In this document: positions 1-9,927 of the stretch, piece after piece
How positions within the stretch are numbered: position 1 is the stretch's first letter
Layout of the letters: each line of letters starts with the position of its first letter
DNA from: Gemmataceae bacterium
GTDB lineage: Bacteria > Planctomycetota > Planctomycetia > Gemmatales > Gemmataceae
Direction: 5' to 3'
DNA length: 58,206 nt
Assembly (NCBI GenBank): GCA_025055795.1
Contig: JANWVV010000026.1
Coordinates: 1 to 58,206 of the forward strand
The notes under the pieces: generated by a model
Told to the model about the DNA's origin: nothing
Databases searched by the model: none
The model's input: only the letters and a program-made list of their open reading frames with translations
Program-made: the position numbers and the translations under genes

Positions 1-600
1 AAACCCAGCATGGTCTCCGACTCGGACAGCGAATTTGAGCTAACCTTAGACGACTCATCGTCTGATGCCGCTAGCATGGAACACGCAGCTCTGGAGGAAC
101 TGCAGGAAGAAAAAGATGTATCCCGTGGGGACATCTTCGAAACAGACTTTGAGGTTCCACCGCTTGAGGACAGCAGTTCTGCCTCGGAAGCCGTAGCCCT
201 GGAAACCGACACCGAACTGAGTGGCGAAGATTACTCTGAAGTCGTTGTAGAGGAAACCAGTGAAGCGGACCTAGGTGAGGAAGGAAGCGTCGACGTAGAT
301 CTGGCCGAGGAAGATCTCGTTGCTGCCCCTTCAGCCTCACAAGCCCTGCGGGGAGTACCAACGGCATATGCAGAAGAGGAGGAGCTAGCCGCTGTCCCTG
401 CCGGTGAGTACCGTCCTGCTCCTTGGGGCCCGGTGCCTGCAATACTGTTGCTTTTGGCCTTCCCTTTCATGTTCCTCGGAGTACTAATTGGCTACCAGAC
501 CGTAGAAACGATGGTTGGCTACCAGCAACCGCAAAAACCCGTTGCCCCACTCATCCGTTCCATTGCATCCACCCTGGACATGGAACTGAAAGACCAGTAG
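1..600 (+). CDS. Acidic single-pass membrane protein, 5' end probably outside window
   Basis: The first ATG is at position 10, but the frame is open to base 1 (codons AAA CCC AGC), so the visible 196 residues are probably the C-terminal part of a longer protein. Residues 1-130 are very rich in Asp, Glu and Ser and look disordered. One hydrophobic segment lies at about residues 142-162, followed by a short tail of about 34 residues. The opening SDSDSEFELTLDD motif resembles acidic linkers I know from planctomycete proteins that carry an N-terminal helix-turn-helix (excisionase-like) domain; that domain would lie upstream of the window. Function unknown. Two small hairpins follow the stop codon. 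Confidence 0.7.
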   Translation, partial: KPSMVSDSDSEFELTLDDSSSDAASMEHAALEELQEEKDVSRGDIFETDFEVPPLEDSSSASEAVALETDTELSGEDYSEVVVEETSEADLGEEGSVDVDLAEEDLVAAPSASQALRGVPTAYAEEEELAAVPAGEYRPAPWGPVPAILLLLAFPFMFLGVLIGYQTVETMVGYQQPQKPVAPLIRSIASTLDMELKDQ

Positions 601-912
601 GGATCAGAGGTTTACCTCCTACGAGCGATCTCGTCCCTACAAAATTCCTGCAAGTTAACCCAAAAAACACATTTCATTTTATCCTCTTGGCAGGGTAAGC
701 CTTACACCCTCCCATTTCAGATTGCCAACACGATGTTTCAGAAGTAGCACTCGGCCATCTACCCAATGGTGCCACATCCATATTTGAGGCAACCATTTCT
801 CCAGAAGCTACGTCAAGCAAAGCTCGTCATCACAAGTGGCGTTGACGGGGAATAATTCGGTGCCGTAACTTAAGTTGCCTAGCGCCGCTACCGGGAAGGA
901 TGGCAGAAAATC
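601..912. other. Intergenic gap of 312 bases
   Basis: Apart from the two small hairpins right after position 600, I see no gene, RNA gene or clear promoter. AAGGA at 896-900 is a weak ribosome binding site for the next gene. Confidence 0.5.
607..634 (+). terminator. Two tandem hairpins after the first gene (possible terminator)
   Basis: GAGG-TTTA-CCTC (607-618) and ACGAG-CGAT-CTCGT (621-634) lie 7 and 21 bases after the stop codon. The stems are short and no T tract follows, so a terminator role is only suggested by position. Confidence 0.3.
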
Positions 913-2631
913 ATGATACAGCAGGGAAGCGCCATATCGTGTGGAGGGATGCTTACCGCTGCGGAGGTCGGTGGGCGTTTAGAGTCCGTTTGGCGTCGGC
1001 CATTACTGCAGGGTCGGGATTATGGTTTGTTGGCACTTCTTCTGGTCGTAGGGCTAGTAACGCATCTGTGGCTGGTTACACACACAGCGGTGCCTGCACG
1101 CGACAGCCTGGGGTACGCCCGCATTGCCCTCAACTGGTCCGACCCGCAGGCCGGCTGGAGCGGCGAGGGCCGACGGAGCCGCATCGACGTCATACGCTCG
1201 GCCGAGCAACCGCCGGGCTATCCTCTCATGATCTGGCTGATGGACAAGGGGCTCCGCGTGTGGGTGTCGCTGCCGTTGACTGAACGGGTATTGCTGGCAG
1301 CTCAAAGTGTCAATGCTTTGTCTGCAGTGCTGTTGGTCATTCCCATGTACTTGCTGGGCCGCATGTTATTCGGCTGGCAAGCCGCCGCAGCAGGGACCCT
1401 TCTGTTTCAGATACTGCCTACGCCCACGCGTGTTACAAGTGACGGGGTGTCGGAGGGATTGTTTCTGTTACTCATGGGCATCGCTTTGGCCCTAGGGGTG
1501 TGGGCCGTGCGTCGGCCTCTGGTCAGTCGCTTTTTGCTGTGTGGTTGGATGATCGGTGCCGCTTATCTGGTCCGACCAGAGGGTTTGCTGCTCGCGGCAA
1601 CCCTTGCCGGAGTAGTCCTAATTACCGGGTCTGGTCGTCCATTAAAGGCACGCTTAGGGTGGATTACCGCCTTGGGAGTGGGCGTGACCCTGATCGGTCT
1701 ACCGTATATGCTTTTGATTGGCAAGTTGACAAATAAGCCGACTGGTAAACATTTGACCAATCCATTTAATGATCAATTACCCCCCATCTGGCGAGGACAG
1801 CCATTATCACACTTGTCGCCTTTCCGATGGGGTGGCCCGGGTCTGTGGGCGGAGTGGTGGAACCCGCAACAGGACGCCCATCGCAACCGCACTGCCTGGG
1901 CTTTGCAAGCAGTCAGTAAGGAACTGATCAAGAGCTTGCACTACGGTGTCGCTGGGTTTGCCGCGATAGGGCTTGCCGTGCTTTGGCGCCGTCTCCGACG
2001 CGGGGAGCCGGGAACCTTCCTCTTAGTGGCTACAGGTGCTTGTTATTTTGGCTTACTACTCTATTTAGCTGCGCGAATAGGGTATGTATCCGAACGTCAT
2101 ACGCTGTTGCTGAACATGCTGGGCTGTTTGTGGGCCGCAGTGGCCATACGTCCCGTCGCCGACTGGTTGAGTACAGCACCTCTGATTCATCATCTGGTGA
2201 TATGGCCGCAATGGATGCCCTTGGGCTTGCTGAGTTCGCTAGTGGTTACGGCGGTGCCGCCAACGGTTCAACCATTGCATAACCATCGGGAGGGCCACAA
2301 ACAGGCTGGTCGCTGGTTAGCCAGCCAGTTACAGGAACAGGATTGGGTAGTGGATCCGTTTTGTTGGGCGGAGTGGTATGCAGGCCGAACGCTGTATCGA
2401 ACCACCGAGTACCGTGGACGCCCTCAGCGGGCCTGGGTGGTTGTAGAGGAAGGTAAGGCCTCGCCCCATTCCCGCTTGCCTCAATGGGAACAAGCCCAAC
2501 AACTGGCCCGTCATGGACAAGCTGTGTTTCGGTGGCCGCCGCATGCCAACACCGACCAGCCCCGGGTTGTCGTGTATCGTGTCGACGACGTGCAAGCTAT
2601 CCAACGAATACTGGTTACAGGCCGAGACTAA
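913..2631 (+). CDS. GT39/ArnT-type membrane glycosyltransferase
   Basis: Protein of 572 residues with about ten hydrophobic segments. After the first membrane helix (about residues 38-55) comes ARDSLGYARIA, matching the acidic-residue motif in the first extracytoplasmic loop of dolichyl/polyprenyl-phosphate-dependent glycosyltransferases (PMT/ArnT, GT39 group). The C-terminal 130 residues are soluble. Such enzymes move a sugar from a polyprenyl-phosphate donor to lipid or protein on the outer face of the inner membrane; substrate cannot be read here. The start at 913 has AAGGA 12 bases upstream; ATG 949 (MLTAAEV) is an alternative with GGAGGG directly against it. It converges with the MmgE/PrpD gene. 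Confidence 0.75.
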   Translation: MIQQGSAISCGGMLTAAEVGGRLESVWRRPLLQGRDYGLLALLLVVGLVTHLWLVTHTAVPARDSLGYARIALNWSDPQAGWSGEGRRSRIDVIRSAEQPPGYPLMIWLMDKGLRVWVSLPLTERVLLAAQSVNALSAVLLVIPMYLLGRMLFGWQAAAAGTLLFQILPTPTRVTSDGVSEGLFLLLMGIALALGVWAVRRPLVSRFLLCGWMIGAAYLVRPEGLLLAATLAGVVLITGSGRPLKARLGWITALGVGVTLIGLPYMLLIGKLTNKPTGKHLTNPFNDQLPPIWRGQPLSHLSPFRWGGPGLWAEWWNPQQDAHRNRTAWALQAVSKELIKSLHYGVAGFAAIGLAVLWRRLRRGEPGTFLLVATGACYFGLLLYLAARIGYVSERHTLLLNMLGCLWAAVAIRPVADWLSTAPLIHHLVIWPQWMPLGLLSSLVVTAVPPTVQPLHNHREGHKQAGRWLASQLQEQDWVVDPFCWAEWYAGRTLYRTTEYRGRPQRAWVVVEEGKASPHSRLPQWEQAQQLARHGQAVFRWPPHANTDQPRVVVYRVDDVQAIQRILVTGRD

Positions 2632-2752
2632 ACTAATTCCTACCTAGCTGAACGTTCCCCTTTGACTTACCGGGCCAACGCCGCTCTCCATATCCCCTTC
2701 TCTCCTTTGCATATGCACAAGTATTACGTTGCTGGGTAAATAATTTGCCCCG

Positions 2753-4165
2753 TTACATGCATACTCGCGGGGTAGGTAGGTCCAACAACCGCATGAGCTG
2801 GTGGACATGATCGAGTTGATCGAGGCTCCAGCAACACGAAAGGATAGCCTGTGTCCGTTCTTCTCCATAATGGGGGGTGACCAGGCGACGAAACTTGGCC
2901 TCTACCTCGGCATCACTCATGGGGTTGAAAGCATGCCCGCGGGGGAACTCTACCTCACGAACCAGTTGGGTGCCGTCGTCCAAAGTGAGAGTGAGCCGAT
3001 TGGGAATGCCTCGTGGATAACGGGCATCTAAACCCGGATCATGAACGACTTGCACTTTTTGCGTAAAGCGGATGAGCTCGGGATCGGTAAAGCGACGTTC
3101 GTCGAAGGTGGCGAGGGTAATGTCACCGTCGAACAGTGCAGCGGCTGTGCAGTACGGCAGACTATGGTCAGCGGTTTCACGGGTTTGAGGAGCCCATGCC
3201 TGAGGGTATTTGCCTATGATGTTGTAACAGGCTTCAAAGGTATCGATGCGAATGGTCTGGATACGCTGAATCTGACCACGTAGTTGTTGACGCAACTGGA
3301 GTGCAGCATCGATGGCACTTTGAGAGTGGTATTCGGCCGGCCAGTATTTGATGTAGGTCTTGGTAATCATGAAACCATCCTGGTTCTCCGGCTCGGCTCC
3401 AAAAGGAGCAGGATTGAAGGACTGACGGGTAACCAGGCGGAAAAATCCCAAATCACCTTCAAAGATAGGGGCTGGTCCGGTTAGACCTTCAGCCGCCAGC
3501 AGAGCGGCAAAAACACCATTACGGGCCGCGTTGGCGAAAGCACAACCTTTCCACTCACTCAGTTCACCCGAGCGGGTCTGACGCAGAGCAATGTTGCTGA
3601 CTGCAGCGATGCCCACCGCGTGCGTCAAGCGTTCGACATCCAGACGCAACAAACGACCTGCAGCAAGCGTTGAGGAAATAGCACCATAAGTAACATGGTC
3701 TATACCCTGGCGACGCAAACTGGCCGCATCGCACAAGCGGCATTGGACCTCGTAGGCCAGTACCACCGCGGTGATAACTTCCTGACCACTCGCCCCACAT
3801 GCTTCGCCAACGGCCAGCACGGCAGACCAGTTATCGCTCGGGTGCGCCGGCTCCAGACTTAAATACGTATCATTATAATCGAGATAACGAATGAGCAAGC
3901 CATTGACGAAAGTGGCCCATTCAACGCTGCTGCTACCACCACCGATGAGGCTAGCCGGCGTCTGACTGGTGACTCTTTCAGCACATCGACGGGCCTTGGC
4001 GTATGCCGGAGCCGATAGGGCTCCCACGGCCGTGGCCAGCGAATCGATCAACCGCCGTTTCGCTTCATGGACTACATCCGGCGGTAGCTGCTCATAGCGC
4101 AATTGGCTCGCATAACGTGCCAGTCGTTGGGCGAGAGTCGGAGCTGATCCGGTTACTTCAGCCAT
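2753..4165 (-). CDS. MmgE/PrpD family protein
   Basis: Protein of 470 residues of the MmgE/PrpD family, whose best-known members are 2-methylcitrate dehydratase and cis-aconitate decarboxylase. The order is typical: helical N-terminal lid with AKRRLIDSLATAVGAL (about residues 35-50), GGGSSSVEWATFVNGLLIRYLDYNDTY-type segment around 80-105, and a smaller C-terminal alpha/beta domain. The ATG at 4165 is chosen because GAGGA sits just upstream; the frame extends 18 codons further without support. No prpB or prpC is nearby, so a methylcitrate role is not supported. It lies 115 bases downstream of the SDR-like gene on the same strand and may share its transcript. Confidence 0.85.
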   Translation of the reverse strand: MAEVTGSAPTLAQRLARYASQLRYEQLPPDVVHEAKRRLIDSLATAVGALSAPAYAKARRCAERVTSQTPASLIGGGSSSVEWATFVNGLLIRYLDYNDTYLSLEPAHPSDNWSAVLAVGEACGASGQEVITAVVLAYEVQCRLCDAASLRRQGIDHVTYGAISSTLAAGRLLRLDVERLTHAVGIAAVSNIALRQTRSGELSEWKGCAFANAARNGVFAALLAAEGLTGPAPIFEGDLGFFRLVTRQSFNPAPFGAEPENQDGFMITKTYIKYWPAEYHSQSAIDAALQLRQQLRGQIQRIQTIRIDTFEACYNIIGKYPQAWAPQTRETADHSLPYCTAAALFDGDITLATFDERRFTDPELIRFTQKVQVVHDPGLDARYPRGIPNRLTLTLDDGTQLVREVEFPRGHAFNPMSDAEVEAKFRRLVTPHYGEERTQAILSCCWSLDQLDHVHQLMRLLDLPTPRVCM

Positions 4166-4280
4166 TGTTTTTCCTCGTAGAAAAGCGCCCCAATGACGTG
4201 GAACGTGCCATTCCGACATGTCCCCCAGCCAGTGACTGAGGTTATGGTATTCTCGCTACGAAAAATGCGATAGTGTCAAG

Positions 4281-5150
4281 TCAAGCCGCCTGACGAAGGC
4301 CAATGCCAGGCGTCCTGTCTTGATGGTTGCGGCTAGTTGGCCCAATCGTATAGGTCTCCCGTAATGCTTGTTCCAGTGTTCGGCGGGGCCGCCAACCCCA
4401 CGGATGAGAAGGAATCGCGTGTATTTCAGGAACATGCCATTGGCCAGCGGCAGCCATCGTGTGCAGCGAGGACCATTGCTGGCGGGTGAAACGCCATCCG
4501 CTGCGAAAAGGCAAGCAGAGCGAACGCTTCTGCTGGCGAACCTGTTGGGCCATCAAAATCAAGGCGTCGGCCAGATCAGCTACGTACACATAATCGTGCT
4601 GCGTTTGTTCATCGGCGGACAAGGAGGGCTGATTCGTAAGCCCCGGGGCCAGCTCCGTTTGCTGAACCGAAATTGGGGGATCAGGGCATGGAGTTTGCGT
4701 CGAGGGCACCAGCCCTGGCCCGAAGATTTCCTCCACCTGGACAATTCCCAGCCGTAACGGCATCCTCTGCCAGCGGCGTAAGGCCTCCTGCCCGTCTGCC
4801 TGACGGTGGCAGACGATCACGGGTAGATCCGTCGTATACCGCCCCACCGCCTGGTGTAATGTGCGCAAACAGTTTGGTTCCGACGTCCCAAAATAGAACA
4901 GGGCCGTAACTTCATGAATAACCAACAAGGAATGAAGACGCATCAGATTGTCCATCCGCCCCCACACCACCTTCAGGCGTCCCTGATGCACCGCTTGCGC
5001 ATAAGCAGCGGCCGTCTCCCTGCATGAAAACAGGGCAACCCCAAAAATGCCGGCATCCAGGAAGGCTGGCAGGACAGACCTCCCAACGTCCGTCTCACCG
5101 CCGATGATCGCTACTGGTGACACTTTTTCCAGTCGGGTCGTTTCCGCCAT
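4281..5150 (-). CDS. Degenerate NAD-dependent epimerase/dehydratase-like (extended SDR) protein
   Basis: About 289 residues. A Rossmann nucleotide-binding loop is present near the start (AIIGGETDVGRSVLPAFLDAG), and IFGPGLVPS followed by YVYVADLADALILMAQQ matches the late part of extended SDR epimerases. The segment that should carry the catalytic Tyr-x-x-x-Lys pair is missing: only about 14 residues separate the VIVCH strand from PLRLGIVQVEEIFGPG. It may bind NAD(P) without normal epimerase chemistry. ATG 5150 is preferred over TTG 5171 because it places the Rossmann motif at the usual distance. It lies upstream of the MmgE/PrpD gene. Confidence 0.65.
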   Translation of the reverse strand: MAETTRLEKVSPVAIIGGETDVGRSVLPAFLDAGIFGVALFSCRETAAAYAQAVHQGRLKVVWGRMDNLMRLHSLLVIHEVTALFYFGTSEPNCLRTLHQAVGRYTTDLPVIVCHRQADGQEALRRWQRMPLRLGIVQVEEIFGPGLVPSTQTPCPDPPISVQQTELAPGLTNQPSLSADEQTQHDYVYVADLADALILMAQQVRQQKRSLCLPFRSGWRFTRQQWSSLHTMAAAGQWHVPEIHAIPSHPWGWRPRRTLEQALRETYTIGPTSRNHQDRTPGIGLRQAA

Positions 5151-5420
5151 GATTGTTCCGAGATCGTGCAAAAAAGTACATAGCCCACACGCAACGGCCC
5201 AAGCACCCCTAACTTAGACCACCGCCTTGACCCGCGTCAATACAGCATCACTGCCGACTGTTGTAACCCGGCTACTGCCTGTGCGATGCAGCGATCACCT
5301 CGCAACATACCACTGGGACATTCCCTCACGCGATCCAAGAGGCTATGCTATTACGGAAACATCCATAAGTACGTCGCGCATCGCTCAGGCCAGTCCCTGA
5401 AGAGTCGAGGAAACGCTGCC

Positions 5421-8141
5421 ATGACCCGTTACCCCGCTGCGGTGTTACTAACCTCACTCCTTAGTGTCCTGGTTTATTGGGGTTCGCCCCAAGTACCCCT
5501 GCTCAGGAGTCAGCCCCCGGCGACCAAATCTGCGACGGCTGCTGCCAAACTTGATCACTGCAACGTATTGTTGCAAGGAGTGCCGGCCCGTTGCATCGGC
5601 CCTGCCAACATGGGCGGACGGATTTGCGACTTGGCGGTCGACGAAACAAATCCCGATGTGTTCTACGTGGCCAGTGCTGGTGGCGGCGTCTGGAAAACCC
5701 AAGATGGAGGCCGTTCTTTTACCCCTGTTTTTGATGAACAACCAACTCAGTGCATAGGTGCAGTGGCCCTGTGTGCTTCGCGGCCGGAAGTGGTCTACGT
5801 GGGAACCGGTGAGGCCAACCCACGCAATTCGGTCAGTTGGGGTTGTGGGGTTTTTCGCTCGCAGGATGGTGGCAAAACCTGGACTCATTGCGGCCTGGAC
5901 GACACCCATCACATCGGTCGCATCGTCGTTCATCCGAGCAATCCGGACATCGCCTACGTTGCAGCCTTAGGCCACATCTGGGGACCAAACCGAGCCCGTG
6001 GACTGTACAAAACCACTGATGGCGGACAAACCTGGCAACACGTCTTGTTCATCGACGAAGACACGGGCTGCATCGACGTGCAGATGGATCCCCTTCATCC
6101 GGAAGTGCTCTACGCTGCCTTCTGGCCCGTCCGGCGAGACGCATTCTCTGGCGGCAGCCCCATCCGACAAACCGGACCTTCCGGCGGGTTATTTAAAACC
6201 ACAGACGCAGGCAAAACCTGGAAAAAACTGACCATTGGCTTGCCCGAAAATGTGGGTTATGGCCGCTGCGGCATCAGCATCTATCGGAAGGATCCGCGCA
6301 TCATCTACGCCGTTGTCCACACCAGCGAAACAAGTGGACAAAACAGCAATCTGGGTCAACCACCGACGCCTGTCGGCAAGGATGGTAAGCCACAAAGCCC
6401 AGGCCCCGTTGCGCGCGGCGGTATTTTCCGCTCTGATGATGGCGGTGAGTCCTGGCGTAAAGTCAACGACCTGGTTCCACGCCCCTTTTACTACGGCCAG
6501 ATTCGCGTCGACCCCAACGACCCGAATATCGTTTACGTATTGGGCGTGTCGTTCCATGTTTCCACTGATGGCGGACGCACCTTCCCTCCGTTCCGCCATA
6601 CGATGCATGCCGATCATCACGCCTTGTGGATCAACCCTAAGGACTCCAAACACCTTATCGTGGGTAACGACGGCGGCTTATACATCAGCAAGGACGGCAA
6701 GAATTTCGAACCCAAACGGGGTCTGGTCATTAGTCAGTTCTACGGCGTCGCTGTGGATAACCGGACTCCATATCGCGTTTTTGGCGGCTTGCAGGATAAT
6801 GGCTCCTGGATGGGGCCGAGTGCCACTTTGTACCATGATGGAATTACACTGGCCGATTGGCGTCGCCTCCTTGGCGGTGACGGTTTTCAGGCGGCAGTTG
6901 ACCCCGAAGACAACAACATCGTCTACGTCGAAAGTCAGTATGGAAACCTGGTACGGGTACGATTGGATGTGCCCCCCACTGCCAAAGGTAAAGGGGCCAA
7001 TAAAAGCATCCGTCCCCCTGGTGTAAAGCAGGACAAAACTGGCAAAGGTCCCGGACCCTATCGTTTCAACTGGAATGCTCCGATCCTGATTTCACCGCAC
7101 AATGCCAAGACAATCTACTACGGGGCGCAATATTTGTTCCGATCGACAGACCGGGGTGATAGTTGGCAAAAGATCAGCCCCGATTTGACCGCTTATCCAC
7201 GCGATGGCACTCCGCCAGCTCCCTCCGGTCACACTATTTTGAGCCTAGCCGCCTCGCCCGTGCAGCCGGGCATCCTGTGGGTAGGAACCGACGACGGTAA
7301 GCTGTGGCTTAGCCGCGACGACGGACAAAGCTGGACCGATCTGACCGATCGGCTCCCGGGCATCCCCCGCCAACGAGCTATCCCGAAAATCGAATGCTCA
7401 CACTTCGCTGCTGGTACCGCTTACGTCGCGGTGGATCGGCACCGGAACGATGACTTCCGCCCCTATATCTACAAAACCACGGACTTTGGTCAGACCTGGG
7501 TACCTATCGCTTCGAACCTGCCCCTCCATGCCGTGGTGGGGGTCGTGCGCGAGTCCTCGCGACGACGCGGGCTTCTCTTTGCAGGCACAGAACGCGGTCT
7601 GTATGTCAGTTGCGACGATGGACGACAATGGCACCATCTGCATGCCTCAGGCATGCCCCGCGCTGTACGGGTGGATGATCTGGTCATCCATCCGCGGGAA
7701 CGCGAATTGGTCGTTGCCACACACGGACGAGGCATCTGGATTATCCCGATCGGACCATTAGAGGCTCTGCAGGATACCCAACTCACCGGCGAGGTGGTCC
7801 TCTTTCCCTTCCCTGTCGTCACTCATCTGCAACGACAGGAGCGGCCAACCGCTAAAGACAAAGCGGATCCGCTACCTCGTGATGCTTATGTGGCACCCAA
7901 CCCGCCGCTGGGACCCGTGGCCGCCTTTTACCTGGCTAAAGGCCAAATGGAACGCGTTCGATTCAGTTGGCAATCACCACAACACAGTGGAACTACCGAG
8001 TTTGTGGTTCCTGGCCCCGGCCTGCATTTCCGCCCCTTGGGGAACTTACCACCAGGGGAATATCAGGTGACGATGGAGGCCCGCGGTGTCACCGTCCAGC
8101 AACGCCTCCGCATCGTACCAGCTACAGCGACGGCACCATGA
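5421..8141 (+). CDS. Secreted BNR/sortilin-type beta-propeller protein
   Basis: 906 residues from the ATG at 5421, which begins a signal peptide (MTRYPAAVLLTSLLSVLVYWG). The frame opens at 5286, but those 45 codons would bury the signal. The mature part holds many BNR/Asp-box motifs of the type S-x-D-x-G-x-T-W: VWKTQDGGRSF, VFRSQDGGKTW, LYKTTDGGQTW, LFKTTDAGKTW, IFRSDDGGESW, LWLSRDDGQSW, IYKTTDFGQTW. This indicates beta-propellers like those of sortilin/VPS10 and xyloglucanase-type proteins. Annotations such as glycosyl hydrolase are common for the family but no catalytic residues are evident. The last 130 residues form a separate beta-rich domain. Likely periplasmic or surface located. Confidence 0.85.
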   Translation: MTRYPAAVLLTSLLSVLVYWGSPQVPLLRSQPPATKSATAAAKLDHCNVLLQGVPARCIGPANMGGRICDLAVDETNPDVFYVASAGGGVWKTQDGGRSFTPVFDEQPTQCIGAVALCASRPEVVYVGTGEANPRNSVSWGCGVFRSQDGGKTWTHCGLDDTHHIGRIVVHPSNPDIAYVAALGHIWGPNRARGLYKTTDGGQTWQHVLFIDEDTGCIDVQMDPLHPEVLYAAFWPVRRDAFSGGSPIRQTGPSGGLFKTTDAGKTWKKLTIGLPENVGYGRCGISIYRKDPRIIYAVVHTSETSGQNSNLGQPPTPVGKDGKPQSPGPVARGGIFRSDDGGESWRKVNDLVPRPFYYGQIRVDPNDPNIVYVLGVSFHVSTDGGRTFPPFRHTMHADHHALWINPKDSKHLIVGNDGGLYISKDGKNFEPKRGLVISQFYGVAVDNRTPYRVFGGLQDNGSWMGPSATLYHDGITLADWRRLLGGDGFQAAVDPEDNNIVYVESQYGNLVRVRLDVPPTAKGKGANKSIRPPGVKQDKTGKGPGPYRFNWNAPILISPHNAKTIYYGAQYLFRSTDRGDSWQKISPDLTAYPRDGTPPAPSGHTILSLAASPVQPGILWVGTDDGKLWLSRDDGQSWTDLTDRLPGIPRQRAIPKIECSHFAAGTAYVAVDRHRNDDFRPYIYKTTDFGQTWVPIASNLPLHAVVGVVRESSRRRGLLFAGTERGLYVSCDDGRQWHHLHASGMPRAVRVDDLVIHPRERELVVATHGRGIWIIPIGPLEALQDTQLTGEVVLFPFPVVTHLQRQERPTAKDKADPLPRDAYVAPNPPLGPVAAFYLAKGQMERVRFSWQSPQHSGTTEFVVPGPGLHFRPLGNLPPGEYQVTMEARGVTVQQRLRIVPATATAP

Positions 8142-8230
8142 TCCTTCCCCAGGGCATACCCAAGGGGATCACTGCAGAGATAGGCTTCTGCCATCGTCAG
8201 GGGATAGCAACCCCGACACGTCCGGCTGCA

Positions 8231-9832
8231 CTACGGTTTCTGATCGACAATAACAACCTCGTAAGTCCAGCTGCTGCCCGATTGAGGGGTATCGGGAGGC
8301 TCTGGCAGAGCCGTTAACTTGAAGCCATTGGCAGTCCGTTGGTACAAGAAGGCTTTACCGGTCCAGGGATCCTGGGGGACGTCCACAGTGGTTATCTGTT
8401 CCAGATTTTCCGGCAATAGTCCCTTATGGTGGAAGGCGTAGAGCCGGATGGCCTCCACTGCTTGCAACAAGGCCCGCAGCCGCTCCAAACGATGAAACGC
8501 ATGATAGGTTTTCAGAATTGACTTGACAGACTGGCTATACAGAGTCAGAACCAAATCCTGACGTTGCGTCAGTTCTGTCAGCTTGCGTTCCAACCGCAGG
8601 ACAACAGGTTGGGTACGATAATATGGAAGCTGGAAGAGCTGGACGACTTCGTTCCACAAGCCGCGCATCAGCAAGACGTTTCGCAGGGCAACGACTTGGG
8701 CATCGGGTAGGCGTTCGACCCGCTTGGGATCCAAACCCAATTGCATCAACTCGGTGCGGGCAGCAGGAGCCTGCTGGGCTGCGTAGCCCGCCAGAGCAAC
8801 TCCGACCAGGGGACCCGTAGACTGTGTACGGGACACACTGCCGTAACATACCGTCAGTAAACGCAGGGCTTCCGGGGGAGAAAGGACTTTCTGTTCCAGC
8901 TCTGGCGGTTGGGGTAGGCTGCGGCGGATGAAAGCGGCTTCACCTTCAAGGGCTATGGCCGGGTCAAACAGTGGTCGTGGTAAACTGATGAAAGCAGGGT
9001 ACAGATTGAAACATTTGGGATGCTGCATCCAGTCATGGGCTACATGGAGCATCTGCGTTTGTAAAGCGATGCCAGTCAGCATTCGAATGACAGTCGGGCT
9101 CTGGGCCACGTCCCGGCTGAATTGCAAGCCGGTCTGCCAGTCTTGCCAGGCGGCCTCCAAGTCACCTCGGGCCAGGTGACTCCGCAATCGCAACCGCACA
9201 ATATGTAACAGATGTCGGTAGTTGGCCGAACTTTCCAACAGAAAGGCAGTCTGCTCCGGATCCAGATATTCGTCAAGCTGCCAGTCGCAATAACGACGTC
9301 GGGCCCCTGTTTGCAGGGCAAACACAGCAGCAGCGTATTCCTCACAGCGGGCCTGCACCTGTTTTAACGGCAAGCGAGCTAAGGGAACGGTCAACCACTC
9401 GTCCAATTCACGTTGTCGTTTTTCAACTTCAGCGGCCTCTCTTGGTAGCTGCGGTAATACTGTTAACGCACGCAGATAGTCCACAGCGGCATTTCCAGCG
9501 CGTCGTTCATTGAAAGGAATCACTAGCGAACGCTGCTGATGAACAGGAGGCGGAGGTGGCAAAGTCACCTTCAGTTGGATTGTGGGGACATCAGGAGCTC
9601 CGGCAACATGTATGTGTTCTGACGCAACGGTCGTAGCAGACCAACGGATTATTCGCGGTAGCGTGCTCGGTCCCCTTCCTTGGGCAATACCAGCTTTTAC
9701 CGTCGCAACGCCCGAGGCTATGATCATGCCGATTGTCATACTCCAGAGCAGAGCACGTCCAGTGACTGCTTTCGGCACATGGACTCGACTTGGCTGCAAC
9801 TGTCCATATTCGTCAGGTTTGATCTGTGTCAT
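8231..9832 (-). CDS. Membrane-anchored protein with pseudopilin-like C-terminal segment
   Basis: 533 residues, no family recognised for the bulk. One membrane helix lies at about residues 27-46, after a short cytoplasmic tail, so most of the protein is probably outside the membrane. The middle is helical, Leu- and Gln-rich. Near the end, AVEAIRLYAFHHKGLLPENLEQI followed by VPQDPWTGKAFLYQ resembles the conserved region of type II secretion major pseudopilins (small residues, DP-x-TGK-F), a tail I know from many planctomycete secreted proteins. ATG 9832 has AAGGGGA about nine bases upstream. Divergent from the lipoprotein gene and convergent with the BNR gene. Confidence 0.7.
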   Translation of the reverse strand: MTQIKPDEYGQLQPSRVHVPKAVTGRALLWSMTIGMIIASGVATVKAGIAQGRGPSTLPRIIRWSATTVASEHIHVAGAPDVPTIQLKVTLPPPPPVHQQRSLVIPFNERRAGNAAVDYLRALTVLPQLPREAAEVEKRQRELDEWLTVPLARLPLKQVQARCEEYAAAVFALQTGARRRYCDWQLDEYLDPEQTAFLLESSANYRHLLHIVRLRLRSHLARGDLEAAWQDWQTGLQFSRDVAQSPTVIRMLTGIALQTQMLHVAHDWMQHPKCFNLYPAFISLPRPLFDPAIALEGEAAFIRRSLPQPPELEQKVLSPPEALRLLTVCYGSVSRTQSTGPLVGVALAGYAAQQAPAARTELMQLGLDPKRVERLPDAQVVALRNVLLMRGLWNEVVQLFQLPYYRTQPVVLRLERKLTELTQRQDLVLTLYSQSVKSILKTYHAFHRLERLRALLQAVEAIRLYAFHHKGLLPENLEQITTVDVPQDPWTGKAFLYQRTANGFKLTALPEPPDTPQSGSSWTYEVVIVDQKP

Positions 9833-9910
9833 ATAGATTGTCCCCTTCTAGTCCCGCCACCCGTTAGAACGACCCTTGTCACGGCATCAAATGCCTATCA
9901 AAGACATTCG

Positions 9911-9927
9911 TCCTCCCGTACGGAGGA
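9911..9927. repeat. Inverted repeat in a divergent intergenic region
   Basis: TCCTCC-CGTAC-GGAGGA, a perfect 6-bp stem with 5-base loop, between two divergent genes (starts at 9832 and 10122). It could be an operator or a leader hairpin; nothing else supports either. Confidence 0.3.

Noticed and set aside
6235..7026. Rightward 263-residue frame
   Set aside because: It lies within the BNR protein gene in another frame and has no domain.
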